Source: Rhizobium sp. SL86
GTDB taxonomy: Bacteria > Pseudomonadota > Alphaproteobacteria > Rhizobiales > Rhizobiaceae
Length of the DNA stretch: 64,000 nt
Reading direction: 5' to 3'
Assembly: GCF_026672545.1 (NCBI RefSeq)
Contig: NZ_JAPPRJ010000001.1
Coordinates: forward strand, 1,485,001 to 1,549,000
Both the position numbers and the translations under genes were made by a program. Positions 9,818 to 18,859 of the stretch are shown here, in pieces; the stretch's first letter is position 1, and each line of letters opens with the position of its first letter. Below the pieces are notes generated by a model, which did no database searches, was not told the DNA's origin, and was given only the letters and a program-made list of their open reading frames with translations.

Positions 9818-10765
9818 TCACAGAAGCGATTTCAATTCATCCAGCTTCTCGTTGACCAGCCAGCCGTAATAATTCTCCTCGGGCCAGGAGAACCCGCCAC
9901 CGCGATTGCGGGCGGCCAGCGCCGCGGCTCGCTTGGCGGAATTGCCGATGTTATAAAGCGTGGCGGTGATTCCCGGGTTCCGGGAGATGTCCATGCCGGC
10001 GATATCGGCATAATCGTCGATCGAGCGGCGAATGGTCGCGGCCATATAAGCAAGCGACTTGTCCGGATCCATGATGGCCCGATAGACATCGTTGGCGTCT
10101 GTCGCGTCGAGTTTTGGATATCCCGAACGGCGCGCCACCAGATCGGACTGCATCAGGGCCGTCAGCGGGTTGATCTGGCCGAGGCCGAATGTCTGTCCGG
10201 CATAAAAGGGCTGGAAGAAGACGGCGCTGAACCGGTTGTCCGGATAGGAAACGCCATCGACGCGGTTGCCGCGGAACACCCGTTCCCAGACATCTTCACG
10301 GCATGACCACAGTTTGTAGGAATCGGTAAACGCGGCGCACTTCTCGAATTCCGGCTTGCCGACGAAATCGGCGATGGACTGGCCCTTGTAACCGAAACGG
10401 AAGTTGTCGCCGGCATAGGCAGCGGCTTTCACGTAATAGGACTGCAGCCGGTCATAGGCATCGACATTATAGGTGTGCTCACCCACGATCGCGCCGATCA
10501 TGTGGATCGGGTCGATATCGTACTGGCGAGCCGTCTGCTTGATCTTCGCAATCAGCGAGGTATCGCTCGCCAAAAGATCGCGGATCTTCTCGTATTTCTC
10601 GTCGAAGGTGGTCTTGCCCGCCCGTGTCCTTCGGAGGGAAGCGCCCGGCACCTTGGGCTGCTCGGCGTTGCGGTTGCCTGACGGCACAAGGGTAAGCCCG
10701 CTTGCCTGAACGTCAGGCAGCGCCCAGCAGAGCACCATCACCAATGCCAATACGAGTCTTTGCAA
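9818..10765 (-). CDS. Secreted DUF1402 family protein with lysozyme-like motifs
   Basis: A TTG start at 10763-10765 (AGGGA nine bases upstream) gives 315 residues with a clean signal peptide (hydrophobic LVLALVMVLCWAL then VQASG). A GTG at 10837 would extend it without a good ribosome-binding site. The body contains IGAIVGEHTYN, a possible catalytic Glu, and later FGLGQINPLTAL, which resembles the GLMQIxPxTA segment of lytic transglycosylases. Two cysteines about 13 residues apart could form a disulfide in the periplasm. The DUF1402 family has no assigned function; the muramidase-like reading is my inference. Confidence 0.75.
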   Translation of the reverse strand: MQRLVLALVMVLCWALPDVQASGLTLVPSGNRNAEQPKVPGASLRRTRAGKTTFDEKYEKIRDLLASDTSLIAKIKQTARQYDIDPIHMIGAIVGEHTYNVDAYDRLQSYYVKAAAYAGDNFRFGYKGQSIADFVGKPEFEKCAAFTDSYKLWSCREDVWERVFRGNRVDGVSYPDNRFSAVFFQPFYAGQTFGLGQINPLTALMQSDLVARRSGYPKLDATDANDVYRAIMDPDKSLAYMAATIRRSIDDYADIAGMDISRNPGITATLYNIGNSAKRAAALAARNRGGGFSWPEENYYGWLVNEKLDELKSLL

Positions 10766-10878
10766 AATGCAGCATCCCTGCAGATGGCTGTTCGGTCGTT
10801 GATCTTCAAAAGGGAGTACGAACCGCCTGCGAATCACCCCGATGAAGCGTCACGCTTTTGTTGCATGATCCCTTACTG

Positions 10879-10909
10879 AAAAGCAGGGGGCGGAGTCGAG
10901 CCCGCCCCC
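10879..10909 (-). terminator. Probable terminator of hslVU
   Basis: GGGGGCGG (10886-10893) pairs with CCGCCCCC (10902-10909) around an eight-base loop. On the minus strand the hairpin lies about 60 bases after the hslU stop and is followed by TGCTTTTC. The T-run is short, so efficiency is uncertain. Confidence 0.6.
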
Positions 10910-10967
10910 GTCACTTTCCCGTCAAGCCGATGCTGGAGAGGATGCTGCGTTGCCCTGCCGCCACGCT

Positions 10968-12275
10968 TTAGAGGATATAGCGGGACAGGTCGGTGTCGGC
11001 TGCGATGTCGCCCACATGTTTGCGGACATAGTCCGCGTCGATCATCACCGTCGTTCCGGGGCGGTCGGGGGCATGGAACGAGATATCGTCCAGCACCCGT
11101 TCCATCACCGTCTGCAGACGCCGCGCGCCGATATTCTCGACCGAGGAGTTCAGATGCACGGCAACATCGGCGAGCGCATCGATCGCATCTTCGGTGAAAT
11201 CGAGCGACAGCTGCTCGGTCTCCATCAGCGCCCTGTACTGGCGGATCAGGCTCGCCTCGGTTTCCGTCAGAATGCGACGGAAATCCTCCTTCGATAGCGG
11301 CTTCAGCTCGACGCGGATCGGCAGGCGGCCCTGCAATTCCGGGAGAAGATCGGACGGTTTTGCCACATGGAAGGCGCCGGAGGCGATGAAGAGAATGTGG
11401 TCCGTCTTCACCGGCCCGTATTTGGTCGACACCGTCGTTCCCTCCACCAGCGGCAGAAGATCGCGTTGTACCCCTTCGCGGGAAACGCCGGCACCAAGGC
11501 CACCGTCACGGGCGGCGATCTTGTCGATTTCATCGAGGAAAACGATGCCGTCGTTTTCGACGGAGCGCACCGCCTCGCGCTGGATGACCTCGTTGTCGAT
11601 CAGCTTGTCAGACTCGTCGCGGATCAGTTCTCCGTAGGATTTGGCAACGGTGGTGCGGATCTTCTTCGTGCGGCCGCCCATGGCCTTGCCGAACATTTCC
11701 GAGAGGTTCAGCACGCCGATATTGGCGCCGGGCATCCCGGGGATTTCGAAACCGGGCATGCCGGAACCGCTGTCGGCCACCTCGACATCGATCTCCTTGT
11801 CGTCCAGCTCGCCATTGCGCAGTTTCTTGCGGAATGTTTCACGTGTGGCAGGCGAGGCCGTCGCCCCAACCAGTGCATCCAGAACGCGTTCTTCCGCGCT
11901 CTGATGCGCCTTGGCCTGCACTTCGGCGCGCTTCTTTTCACGCACCAGGCCGATGCCGATCTCGACCAGATCGCGGATGATCTGTTCAACGTCGCGGCCG
12001 ACATAACCGACCTCGGTGAACTTGGTGGCTTCCACCTTGATGAACGGAGCACCGGCGAGCTTGGCGAGGCGGCGGGAAATCTCCGTCTTGCCGACACCGG
12101 TCGGGCCGATCATCAGGATATTCTTCGGCATCACCTCGTCGCGCAGGCTTTCGTCGAGCTGTTGGCGGCGCCAGCGGTTGCGAAGCGCGATCGCAACGGC
12201 GCGTTTGGCGTCATGCTGGCCGATGATATAGCGGTCCAGTTCCGAGACGATCTCGCGGGGGGAAAAAGTCGTCAT
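10968..12275 (-). CDS. hslU: HslU, ATPase subunit of the HslVU (ClpYQ) protease
   Basis: The protein has 435 residues. Walker [10 protein letters not shown] lies at about 57-65 and Walker B FLDEIDK in the middle. The HslU-specific I-domain insert includes [12 protein letters not shown] and the C-terminus ends RYIL, as the tail that docks into HslV requires. HslU is an AAA+ unfoldase that feeds substrates to the HslV chamber in the cytosol. It follows hslV on the minus strand after a 73-base gap, in the usual alphaproteobacterial order divergent from hisB. Confidence 0.97.
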   Translation of the reverse strand: MTTFSPREIVSELDRYIIGQHDAKRAVAIALRNRWRRQQLDESLRDEVMPKNILMIGPTGVGKTEISRRLAKLAGAPFIKVEATKFTEVGYVGRDVEQIIRDLVEIGIGLVREKKRAEVQAKAHQSAEERVLDALVGATASPATRETFRKKLRNGELDDKEIDVEVADSGSGMPGFEIPGMPGANIGVLNLSEMFGKAMGGRTKKIRTTVAKSYGELIRDESDKLIDNEVIQREAVRSVENDGIVFLDEIDKIAARDGGLGAGVSREGVQRDLLPLVEGTTVSTKYGPVKTDHILFIASGAFHVAKPSDLLPELQGRLPIRVELKPLSKEDFRRILTETEASLIRQYRALMETEQLSLDFTEDAIDALADVAVHLNSSVENIGARRLQTVMERVLDDISFHAPDRPGTTVMIDADYVRKHVGDIAADTDLSRYIL

Positions 12276-12348
12276 GTGTAAACCTCTTCGGCGTCGACTG
12301 CGGTCGGCTCATCAAGCCCGGCGGCAGGACCCGTTGCTTGGACGTTGA

Positions 12349-12873
12349 TTATTCGGCGTCGAGCGTTTCGACCACGAGATTGTGGTTGGTGTAGACGCAG
12401 ATGTCGGCGGCGATATCGAGGGCACGCCGTGCGATCTCTTCGGCAGACTTGTCCGAATCCATCAGCGCGCGCGCCGCCGCATAGGCGAAATTGCCACCCG
12501 AACCAATGGCGATCGTGCCATGTTCCGGTTCCAGCACATCGCCATTGCCGGTGACGGCCAGCGTCACGGTCTTGTCGGCCACCAGCATCATGGCTTCGAG
12601 ATTGCGCAGATACTTGTCGGTCCGCCAGTCCTTGGCAAGTTCGACGGCGGCGCGCATCAGCTGGCCGGGATACTGCTCGAGCTTCTTTTCCAGTCGATCG
12701 AGAAGGGTGAAGGCATCCGCGGTCGCCCCGGCGAAACCGGCGATCACCTCGCCCTTGCCGATCCGGCGCACCTTGCGCGCATTGCCTTTCATCACGGTCT
12801 GGCCAAGGCTCACCTGACCGTCACCGGCCATGATGACCTTTCCGCCTTTCCGTACGGTAATGATTGTCGTCAT
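12349..12873 (-). CDS. hslV: HslV, peptidase subunit of the HslVU protease
   Basis: HslV is an N-terminal threonine protease, so Thr must follow the initiator Met directly. [24 protein letters not shown] starting at 12873 meets this and gives 174 residues, the family length; the open frame to 13017 is therefore too long. Other landmarks are [10 protein letters not shown] and the conserved [15 protein letters not shown]. Twelve subunits form the proteolytic chamber capped by HslU. In many proteobacteria hslVU is heat-shock induced, but I saw no convincing RpoH promoter upstream. Confidence 0.96.
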   Translation of the reverse strand: MTTIITVRKGGKVIMAGDGQVSLGQTVMKGNARKVRRIGKGEVIAGFAGATADAFTLLDRLEKKLEQYPGQLMRAAVELAKDWRTDKYLRNLEAMMLVADKTVTLAVTGNGDVLEPEHGTIAIGSGGNFAYAAARALMDSDKSAEEIARRALDIAADICVYTNHNLVVETLDAE

Positions 12874-13080
12874 ACTCACACCTGTCGGCCCATATGCGGG
12901 GCCTCTTTCGTGCCGGTCCATTCCGGCTGTTGGGGCACATGTAAGTGGTGCTTTGACGATTGCAAATCCTCGTCGACCTTTGGCGGCAACCGGTTGATCT
13001 CGCGGAATCGTTTGCACCGCAGCGGCGTGGCTGATAAGCAGCGCAGATTATATCAAGGCTTCAGCAATCCGGTGGACAAG

Positions 13081-13677
13081 ATGAGCGAGCGCCGCGCTTC
13101 CGTTTCGCGCAAGACGAACGAGACTTCGATTTCCGTCACCGTCAATCTGGACGGAACCGGATCCTCGAAGATCGAGACGGGTATCGGTTTTTTCGACCAT
13201 ATGCTGGAACAGCTGTCGCGACATTCGCTGATCGACATGGAGATCGACTGCAAGGGAGACCTGCATATCGACGACCATCACTCGGTGGAAGATACCGGGA
13301 TTGCGATCGGCCAGGCGATTTCCAAGGCGCTGGGCGACCGTCGCGGCATTACCCGCTACGCCTCGCTGGATCTGGCCATGGACGAGACCATGACGAAGGC
13401 CGCCGTGGATCTGTCAGGCCGACCCTTCCTCGTCTGGAACGTGACCTTCAGCGCACCGAAGATCGGCACCTTCGATACGGAGCTTGTGCGGGAATTTTTC
13501 CAGGCACTCGCCCAGAATGCCGGGATCACGCTGCATGTGATGAACCATTACGGCGCCAACAATCACCACATCGCGGAAACCTGTTTCAAGGCGGTTGCCC
13601 GCGTGCTGAGAACGGCCACCGAGATCGATCCGCGCCAGGCGGGCCGCGTTCCCTCCACCAAGGGCACGCTGGTCTGA
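13081..13677 (+). CDS. hisB: Imidazoleglycerol-phosphate dehydratase
   Basis: The ATG at 13081 ([15 protein letters not shown]) gives 198 residues, matching monofunctional alphaproteobacterial HisB. The long open frame starting at 12382 runs antisense through hslV and is discounted. Metal-binding repeats are visible: [14 protein letters not shown] and [12 protein letters not shown], plus [12 protein letters not shown]. The enzyme converts imidazole glycerol phosphate to imidazole acetol phosphate in histidine synthesis. It opens a cluster hisB-(DUF2628)-hisH-hisA-hisF-hisE-coaA whose genes are almost all overlapping or a few bases apart. Confidence 0.96.
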   Translation: MSERRASVSRKTNETSISVTVNLDGTGSSKIETGIGFFDHMLEQLSRHSLIDMEIDCKGDLHIDDHHSVEDTGIAIGQAISKALGDRRGITRYASLDLAMDETMTKAAVDLSGRPFLVWNVTFSAPKIGTFDTELVREFFQALAQNAGITLHVMNHYGANNHHIAETCFKAVARVLRTATEIDPRQAGRVPSTKGTLV

Positions 13678-13694
13678 CGCCGTCAGGAGGAGCC

Positions 13695-14180
13695 TTGACC
13701 AGCTTTATCGTTCTGACACCCCCGGGGGGGCCGGATCGCGATCATGCTTCGACACGGTTCGTGGCGGACAGGTTTTCCTGGCTCGGCTTCATCGTGCCGG
13801 GGCTCTGGCTGTTGTTTCACCGCTGCTGGCTGATCGGCCTTGCCGTTCTGGCAGTGCAACTGGCGGCCGCCTGGCTCAGTGACCAGCCGGGCTTCTTCTG
13901 GGCCGGCACGTTTTCGGAGCTTGCACTTGGGCTTCTGATCGGCCTGGAGGGACGGCAGATCGTGGTGCGCAATCTCATGGCCAAGGGCTGGACCATGGTC
14001 GATGTGGTCGCGGCACCGGATCTTTCGACCGCCGAAATGATGTATTTCTCGAACCTTCCGACCGGGACACCGAAGCCTGCCGTTCCGGTGACCGACTGGA
14101 AAAACCTCTCCCCGCCCGCCCAGACGACCTCTCGACAGGGTCCGGCGCTTGGGCTTTTTGACATTGGTGGAGGACGCTGA
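13695..14180 (+). CDS. DUF2628 family small membrane protein in the his operon
   Basis: A TTG at 13695 with CAGGAGGAG upstream gives 161 residues. Two or three hydrophobic segments ([23 protein letters not shown] and [16 protein letters not shown]) indicate an inner-membrane protein. The sequence fits DUF2628, a family of unknown function that often sits between hisB and hisH in rhizobia. Its stop overlaps the hisH start (TGATG at 14178-14182). The 5' end carries a run of five C then seven G that reads in frame. Confidence 0.8.
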   Translation: MTSFIVLTPPGGPDRDHASTRFVADRFSWLGFIVPGLWLLFHRCWLIGLAVLAVQLAAAWLSDQPGFFWAGTFSELALGLLIGLEGRQIVVRNLMAKGWTMVDVVAAPDLSTAEMMYFSNLPTGTPKPAVPVTDWKNLSPPAQTTSRQGPALGLFDIGGGR

Positions 14181-14830
14181 TGCGCGTTGCAATCATCGAC
14201 TACGGATCGGGCAATCTCCGTTCCGCAACCAAGGCTTTTGAACGGGCGGCCCGCGAGGCCGCTCTCGAGGCCGAGATCATCCTGACCGACGATCCCGATG
14301 TGGTGGCCAAAGCCGACCGCATCGTCCTGCCGGGCGTCGGTGCCTATGCCGATTGCCGCCGCGGCCTTTCCGCCGTTCCCGGCATGGAAGAGGCACTTTT
14401 GGACGTCGTGCAGGCCAAGGGCCGGCCTTTCCTCGGCATCTGTGTCGGCATGCAGCTGATGGCCTCCCGTGGGCTGGAAAAGGACCTGACTGAGGGCTTC
14501 GGCTGGATCAAGGGCGACGTCGTTGAGATGACGCCCTCCGACCCGAACCTCAAGATCCCGCAGATCGGCTGGAACACGCTGACGCTGAACCGTCCGCATG
14601 CGCTCTTCGACGGTATTCCCACCGGTCCCGACGGTCTGCATGCCTATTTCGTCCATTCCTATCATCTGGCCGCCGAAAACCCGGATGATGTCGTGGCGAC
14701 CACCGAATACGGCGGCGCGGTCACCGCCTTCGTCGCGCACGGTAATACCGCCGGTGCCCAGTTTCACCCGGAAAAGAGCCAGACGCTCGGCCTTGCCCTG
14801 ATCTCCAATTTCCTGCGCTGGAATCCCTGA
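14180..14830 (+). CDS. hisH: Imidazole glycerol phosphate synthase, glutaminase subunit
   Basis: The protein has 216 residues with the class I glutamine amidotransferase triad: nucleophile Cys in GICVGMQLM, and the His and Glu in FHPEKS near the end. The oxyanion-type loop PGVGAYADC is also present. HisH supplies ammonia from glutamine to HisF. It is translationally coupled to the preceding DUF2628 gene and followed directly by hisA. Confidence 0.97.
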   Translation: MRVAIIDYGSGNLRSATKAFERAAREAALEAEIILTDDPDVVAKADRIVLPGVGAYADCRRGLSAVPGMEEALLDVVQAKGRPFLGICVGMQLMASRGLEKDLTEGFGWIKGDVVEMTPSDPNLKIPQIGWNTLTLNRPHALFDGIPTGPDGLHAYFVHSYHLAAENPDDVVATTEYGGAVTAFVAHGNTAGAQFHPEKSQTLGLALISNFLRWNP

Positions 14831-14831
14831 C

Positions 14832-15575
14832 ATGATCCTTTTTCCCGCGATTGACCTCAAGGACGGCCAGTGTGTTCGCCTGAAGCTCGGCGACATGGAT
14901 CAGGCGACGATCTACAACCCCGACCCTGCCGCCCAGGCAAAAGCCTTTCAGGACCAGGGTTTCGAGTGGCTGCATGTGGTGGATCTGGACGGCGCCTTTG
15001 CCGGCGAAAGCCGAAACGGCTTTGCGGTGGACGCCATCCTGAAGGCAACGACCAATCCCGTCCAGCTCGGCGGCGGCATCCGCACCCTTGACCATATCGA
15101 AGCCTGGCTGTCGCGCGGGCTTGCGCGTGTCATCCTCGGCACGGTTGCCGTGCGTAATCCGGCGCTGGTCATCGAGGCCTGCCAGAAATTCCCCGGCCAG
15201 ATTGCCGTCGGCATCGATGCCAAGGGTGGCAAGGTGGCGGTGGAAGGCTGGGCGGAGGCCTCCGAACTCGGCGTGATCGAGCTCGCCAAGAAGTTCGAGG
15301 GCGCCGGCGTGGCCGCGATCATCTATACCGACATCGACCGCGACGGCATTCTCGCCGGCATCAACTGGTCCTCGACACTGGAGCTCGCGAGCGCCGTCTC
15401 CATCCCCGTCATCGCCTCCGGCGGCCTTGCCTCGCTCGATGACATCCGCCGCATGCTGGAACCGGACGCGGCAAGGCTCGAAGGCGCCATCTCCGGCCGC
15501 GCGCTTTACGACGGTCGCATCGACCCGGCGGAAGCGCTTTCACTCATTCGCGCTGCCAAGGGAGGCCGTGTATGA
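14832..15575 (+). CDS. hisA: Phosphoribosyl-formimino-AICAR-phosphate isomerase
   Basis: The protein has 247 residues with a (beta-alpha)8 barrel. [17 protein letters not shown] carries the catalytic Asp of strand 1, and [14 protein letters not shown] carries the second acidic residue. The phosphate-binding motifs GGGIRT and ASGGLAS are intact. HisA catalyses the Amadori rearrangement of ProFAR to PRFAR, the substrate of HisF. The gene overlaps hisF by four bases (ATGA). Confidence 0.97.
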   Translation: MILFPAIDLKDGQCVRLKLGDMDQATIYNPDPAAQAKAFQDQGFEWLHVVDLDGAFAGESRNGFAVDAILKATTNPVQLGGGIRTLDHIEAWLSRGLARVILGTVAVRNPALVIEACQKFPGQIAVGIDAKGGKVAVEGWAEASELGVIELAKKFEGAGVAAIIYTDIDRDGILAGINWSSTLELASAVSIPVIASGGLASLDDIRRMLEPDAARLEGAISGRALYDGRIDPAEALSLIRAAKGGRV

Positions 15576-16360
15576 CCCTCAAAGCCCGTGTCATCCCCTG
15601 CCTGGACGTCAAGGACGGCCGTGTCGTCAAGGGTGTCAACTTCGTCGATCTGATCGACGCGGGAGATCCGGTCGAGGCGGCAAAGGCCTATGATGCGGCG
15701 GGCGCGGACGAGCTCTGCTTTCTCGACATCACCGCCTCCTCCGACAATCGTGACACCATTTTCGACGTCGTGGCCCAGACGGCCGAACATTGCTTCATGC
15801 CGCTGACGGTTGGCGGCGGTGTGCGGGCCGTCGCGGACATCCGCAAGCTGCTTCTCGCCGGCGCCGACAAGGTGTCGATCAATTCGGCGGCAGTGAACAA
15901 TCCGGATTTCGTCGCGGAAGCCGCCGACAAGTTCGGCAACCAGTGCATCGTCGTCTCGATCGACGCCAAACGTCGGCGCACGCAAGGGTCGGGCCAGGAC
16001 AATGCCAGCGCCTGGGAGATCTATACCCATGGCGGGCGCAACGCGACCGGCATCGACGCGGTGGACTTTGCCGTGCGCATGGTGGAGCGAGGGGCCGGCG
16101 AACTGCTGGTCACCTCGATGGACCGTGATGGCACCAAGATCGGCTACGATATCGAACTGACGCGGGCGATTGCCGATGCGGTTCGTGTCCCCGTCATCGC
16201 CTCCGGTGGTGTCGGCACTCTCGACGATCTGGTGGCCGGCGTGAAGGAAGGCCATGCAACGGCGGTGCTTGCCGCCTCCATCTTCCATTTCGGCACCTAT
16301 TCCATCGGCGAGGCCAAACGCTACATGGCCGAGCACGGCATTGCGATGCGGCTCGACTGA
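15572..16360 (+). CDS. hisF: Imidazole glycerol phosphate synthase, cyclase subunit
   Basis: The protein has 262 residues. [24 protein letters not shown] carries catalytic Asp11 and [13 protein letters not shown] carries the second catalytic Asp (Asp130 in E. coli). The motifs GGGVRA and ASGGVGT bind the phosphates. HisF closes PRFAR with ammonia from HisH to give imidazole glycerol phosphate and AICAR. The ATG lies within the end of hisA; hisE follows after eight bases. Confidence 0.97.
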   Translation: MTLKARVIPCLDVKDGRVVKGVNFVDLIDAGDPVEAAKAYDAAGADELCFLDITASSDNRDTIFDVVAQTAEHCFMPLTVGGGVRAVADIRKLLLAGADKVSINSAAVNNPDFVAEAADKFGNQCIVVSIDAKRRRTQGSGQDNASAWEIYTHGGRNATGIDAVDFAVRMVERGAGELLVTSMDRDGTKIGYDIELTRAIADAVRVPVIASGGVGTLDDLVAGVKEGHATAVLAASIFHFGTYSIGEAKRYMAEHGIAMRLD

Positions 16361-16368
16361 GGAGACAC

Positions 16369-16695
16369 ATGATGAGCGGTTTTTCCCTCAGCGATCTGGA
16401 AGCGATTGTTGCCGAGCGCGCCACAGCGGATCCTTCGCAGTCCTGGACCGCCAAGCTCGTTGCGGCCGGCCAGGAGAAGGCGGCGAAGAAGCTTGGCGAA
16501 GAGGCAGTCGAAACAGTGATCGCCGCCATTTCCAACGACCGACACAACCTGACGGCGGAAGCGGCAGATCTGCTGTATCACCTGATCGTCGTATTGAAGA
16601 TCGGGGGCGTTCCGTTGCAGGATGTGTTGAACGAACTTCAACGCCGCACAGCCCAGTCGGGCATCACGGAAAAGGCGAGCCGACAGCCAACATGA
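16369..16695 (+). CDS. hisE: Phosphoribosyl-ATP pyrophosphatase
   Basis: The protein has 108 residues, typical of stand-alone HisE. The MazG-like motif [14 protein letters not shown] followed by [16 protein letters not shown] supplies the acidic metal-binding residues. It hydrolyses phosphoribosyl-ATP to phosphoribosyl-AMP, the second step of histidine synthesis. The stop overlaps the coaA start (ATGA at 16692-16695). Confidence 0.95.
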   Translation: MMSGFSLSDLEAIVAERATADPSQSWTAKLVAAGQEKAAKKLGEEAVETVIAAISNDRHNLTAEAADLLYHLIVVLKIGGVPLQDVLNELQRRTAQSGITEKASRQPT

Positions 16696-17687
16696 CGATC
16701 GCCAGCCAGCCCATCGACTCCGACATCCCGCCCGAACCCTTGGCCAACGGCAATTATTCCCCCTTCTTTCTCTTCACATCCGAAGAATGGTCGAAGTTTC
16801 GTGCCGACACGCCGCTGACGCTGACGGCGGACGAGGTGAAGCGGCTGCGCTCGCTGGATGACCCGATCGATCTCGATGAAGTCCGGCGGATCTATCTGTC
16901 GCTGTCGCGCCTGTTGTCGGCGCATGTCGAAGCCTCGCAGCTTCTTTTCCAGCAGCGAAACCGCTTCCTCAGCCTGTCCGATCAGGTCAAGACACCCTTT
17001 GTCATCGGTATTGCGGGATCGGTCGCCGTCGGAAAATCCACGACCGCGCGTATCCTGAAGGAGCTTCTGGCCCGCTGGCCGTCCAGCCCGAAGGTGGATC
17101 TCGTGACCACCGACGGGTTTCTCTATCCGAACGCGATCCTTCGGCGCGACAACCTGATGGAACGCAAGGGTTTTCCGGAAAGCTACGACATCGGGGCGCT
17201 GCTGCGGTTTCTTTCCGCCATCAAGGCCGGAAAGCCGAACGTCAAGGCGCCGAAATATTCGCACCTGACCTATGACGTGCTGGCGGATGAATATTCGCTC
17301 ATCGACCGGCCGGACATCCTGATCTTCGAAGGCATCAATGTGCTGCAATCGCGCACCCTGCCGGCCGACGGCAAGATCGTGCCGATGGTCTCCGACTTCT
17401 TCGATTTCTCGATCTATATCGATGCCGACGAAAACCAGATCCACAACTGGTATGTCGAGCGCTTCATGCGGCTCAGACAGACGGCCTTCCGCGACCCCTC
17501 CTCCTTCTTCAACCGCTATGCAACGATCACGGAAGAAGCCGCACTGGCGATTGCCGAGGGCCTGTGGCAGAACATCAACCTGAAGAACCTGCAGCAGAAT
17601 ATTCTGCCCACCCGCCCACGCGCCGATCTCATCCTGCGCAAGGGCAGCAATCACTTCATCGAAACGGTCGCACTCCGAAAACTGTAG
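16692..17687 (+). CDS. coaA: Pantothenate kinase, type I
   Basis: The ATG at 16692, overlapping the hisE stop, gives 331 residues; the larger open frame starting at 16254 is out of phase with the his genes. The P-loop [15 protein letters not shown] (about 110-124), [12 protein letters not shown] and the C-terminal [14 protein letters not shown] identify the prokaryotic type I kinase. CoaA phosphorylates pantothenate, the first and regulated step of CoA synthesis. Linkage of coaA to hisE is common in Rhizobiales. No hairpin terminator was seen before convergent alkB. Confidence 0.97.
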   Translation: MTIASQPIDSDIPPEPLANGNYSPFFLFTSEEWSKFRADTPLTLTADEVKRLRSLDDPIDLDEVRRIYLSLSRLLSAHVEASQLLFQQRNRFLSLSDQVKTPFVIGIAGSVAVGKSTTARILKELLARWPSSPKVDLVTTDGFLYPNAILRRDNLMERKGFPESYDIGALLRFLSAIKAGKPNVKAPKYSHLTYDVLADEYSLIDRPDILIFEGINVLQSRTLPADGKIVPMVSDFFDFSIYIDADENQIHNWYVERFMRLRQTAFRDPSSFFNRYATITEEAALAIAEGLWQNINLKNLQQNILPTRPRADLILRKGSNHFIETVALRKL

Positions 17688-17718
17688 GCGATGGATCGCC
17701 GGCAATGCGGTTGAATCG

Positions 17719-18330
17719 CTAGCGATTGACCCGACGCAGAGTCAGGTTGATCCGCCCGCCCTGCTTCAGAAGCGTCGATGTGCCGGGATAGATCCGGTCA
17801 ACGCCATGGAACGCCAGCCGGCCCTCCCCTCCGAGCACCACGATATCGCCGCTGGCGAGCTTCACGGAACTGGTTCTGTCGTTCCGCTCCAGACCGCCGA
17901 CGCGGAAGAGGCACGTATTGCCGAGCGAGACGGACAGCACCGGCGCCTGCAGGTCCTGTTCGTCACGATCCTGGTGCAGGCCCATCTTCGCATCATCGGC
18001 ATAGAAATTGATGAGGCAGGCCTCCGGCGGCTTGTCATAACCGGCATATTGCTGCCAGAGCCCCAGCAGTTCGTCCGGCATGGCCGGCCAGGGCTTGTGC
18101 GTTACCGGATGGGTTTCCTGGTAGCGATACCCCCTCGCCTTGTCCGTCACCCAGCCGAGCGGGCCGCAATTGGTCATGCGTACGGACATAGGCCGACCGG
18201 TTCCCGGCATCACCGGCACGTAAAGCGGCGCCTCCGCCACGACAGCGCGGATCACCTCGACCAGATGCTCCTGGGCCGCCCGGTCGAGCGCTTGCGGGTG
18301 GTGAATGATGCCCTTGGCCAGAGACAGCAT
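17719..18330 (-). CDS. alkB: AlkB-type Fe(II)/2-oxoglutarate DNA/RNA demethylase
   Basis: The protein has 203 residues. Iron ligands fit His119-x-Asp121 (GLHQDRDE) and His175 (AFHGVDRI); Arg193 and Arg199 (GRINLTLRRVNR) bind 2-oxoglutarate. The substrate-lid region NCGPLGWVTDKARGYRY matches E. coli AlkB. Such enzymes reverse 1-methyladenine and 3-methylcytosine damage by oxidative demethylation. It is nine bases downstream of arfB on the same strand, so the two are probably co-transcribed. No Ada-box promoter was identified. Confidence 0.93.
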   Translation of the reverse strand: MLSLAKGIIHHPQALDRAAQEHLVEVIRAVVAEAPLYVPVMPGTGRPMSVRMTNCGPLGWVTDKARGYRYQETHPVTHKPWPAMPDELLGLWQQYAGYDKPPEACLINFYADDAKMGLHQDRDEQDLQAPVLSVSLGNTCLFRVGGLERNDRTSSVKLASGDIVVLGGEGRLAFHGVDRIYPGTSTLLKQGGRINLTLRRVNR

Positions 18331-18339
18331 GATTCGATC

Positions 18340-18774
18340 CTAATCGCCCGCGGGGCGGCCGCGCATTTTCTTCACCTCGGAACGGCCTGACTTTTCCTTC
18401 AGGCGTCGCTCGACGGAACCCTTGGTCGGCTTGGTTTTCTTGCGCGGTGGCGGTGGCGGTTTGGCGGCCTCGAGCAGCAGTTCCTTCAGGCGCTCGCGCG
18501 CATCCTCGCGATTGCGCTCCTGGCTGCGGAAGCGATTGGCTTCGATAATCAGAACGCCGTCCTTGCTGAGGCGGCGGCCGGCGAGCTTTGCGGCGTTTTC
18601 CTTGATGCGATCGGGCAGCGACGGGGAGCCCATCAGGTTGAAGAACAGCTGGACCGCCGTCGACACCTTGTTGACGTTCTGACCGCCCGGACCGCCGGCC
18701 AGCACGAATTGCTCCGTCAGTTCCCATCCGGCAAGAGTGATTCGGCTGTTGATGACGAGAGGATCGCTGGCCAT
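18340..18774 (-). CDS. arfB: Alternative ribosome-rescue factor / peptidyl-tRNA hydrolase ArfB (YaeJ)
   Basis: The protein has 144 residues with a release-factor catalytic GGQ at about 30-32 (AGGPGGQNVNKVST). The C-terminal tail is long, basic and proline/lysine-rich (PPPPPRKKTKPTKGSVERRLKEKSGRS), as needed to enter the empty mRNA channel of stalled ribosomes. ArfB hydrolyses peptidyl-tRNA on non-stop ribosomes. The gene starts about 30 bases beyond the pckA terminator and leads into alkB. Confidence 0.95.
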   Translation of the reverse strand: MASDPLVINSRITLAGWELTEQFVLAGGPGGQNVNKVSTAVQLFFNLMGSPSLPDRIKENAAKLAGRRLSKDGVLIIEANRFRSQERNREDARERLKELLLEAAKPPPPPRKKTKPTKGSVERRLKEKSGRSEVKKMRGRPAGD

Positions 18775-18801
18775 GATCTCCGTCTATTCCACAAGAGCGG
18801 A

Positions 18802-18836
18802 CAAAAGAAAACCGCCGAGGCCAAAGACCTCGGCGG
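18802..18836 (-). terminator. Intrinsic terminator of pckA
   Basis: CCGCCGAGG (18812-18820) pairs with CCTCGGCGG (18828-18836) around a seven-base loop. On the minus strand the stem is followed by TTTTCTTTT, directly downstream of the pckA stop. Confidence 0.88.
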
Positions 18837-18859
18837 CTCCCGATGTTCCACGTGAGTCG

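Noticed and set aside
11835..11850. TGTTTCACGTGTGGCA as a parS site
   Set aside because: Three mismatches, all in one half, and it lies within hslU coding far from oriC; chance CACGTG matches are expected.
12874..13080. RpoH heat-shock promoter for hslVU
   Set aside because: No CCCTTGAA-like -35 with properly spaced -10 could be identified; only loose partial matches.
13720..13735. Frameshift in the DUF2628 gene at the C5G7 run
   Set aside because: The frame stays open through the run and the protein has its full family length.
17712..17730. AATCGCTAGCGATT palindrome between coaA and alkB
   Set aside because: It lies over the alkB stop codon, is only 14 bases and has no T-run, so it is neither a terminator nor a clear operator.
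18844..18859. TGTTCCACGTGAGTCG after pckA as a parS site
   Set aside because: Four mismatches to the consensus; intergenic, but too weak to report.
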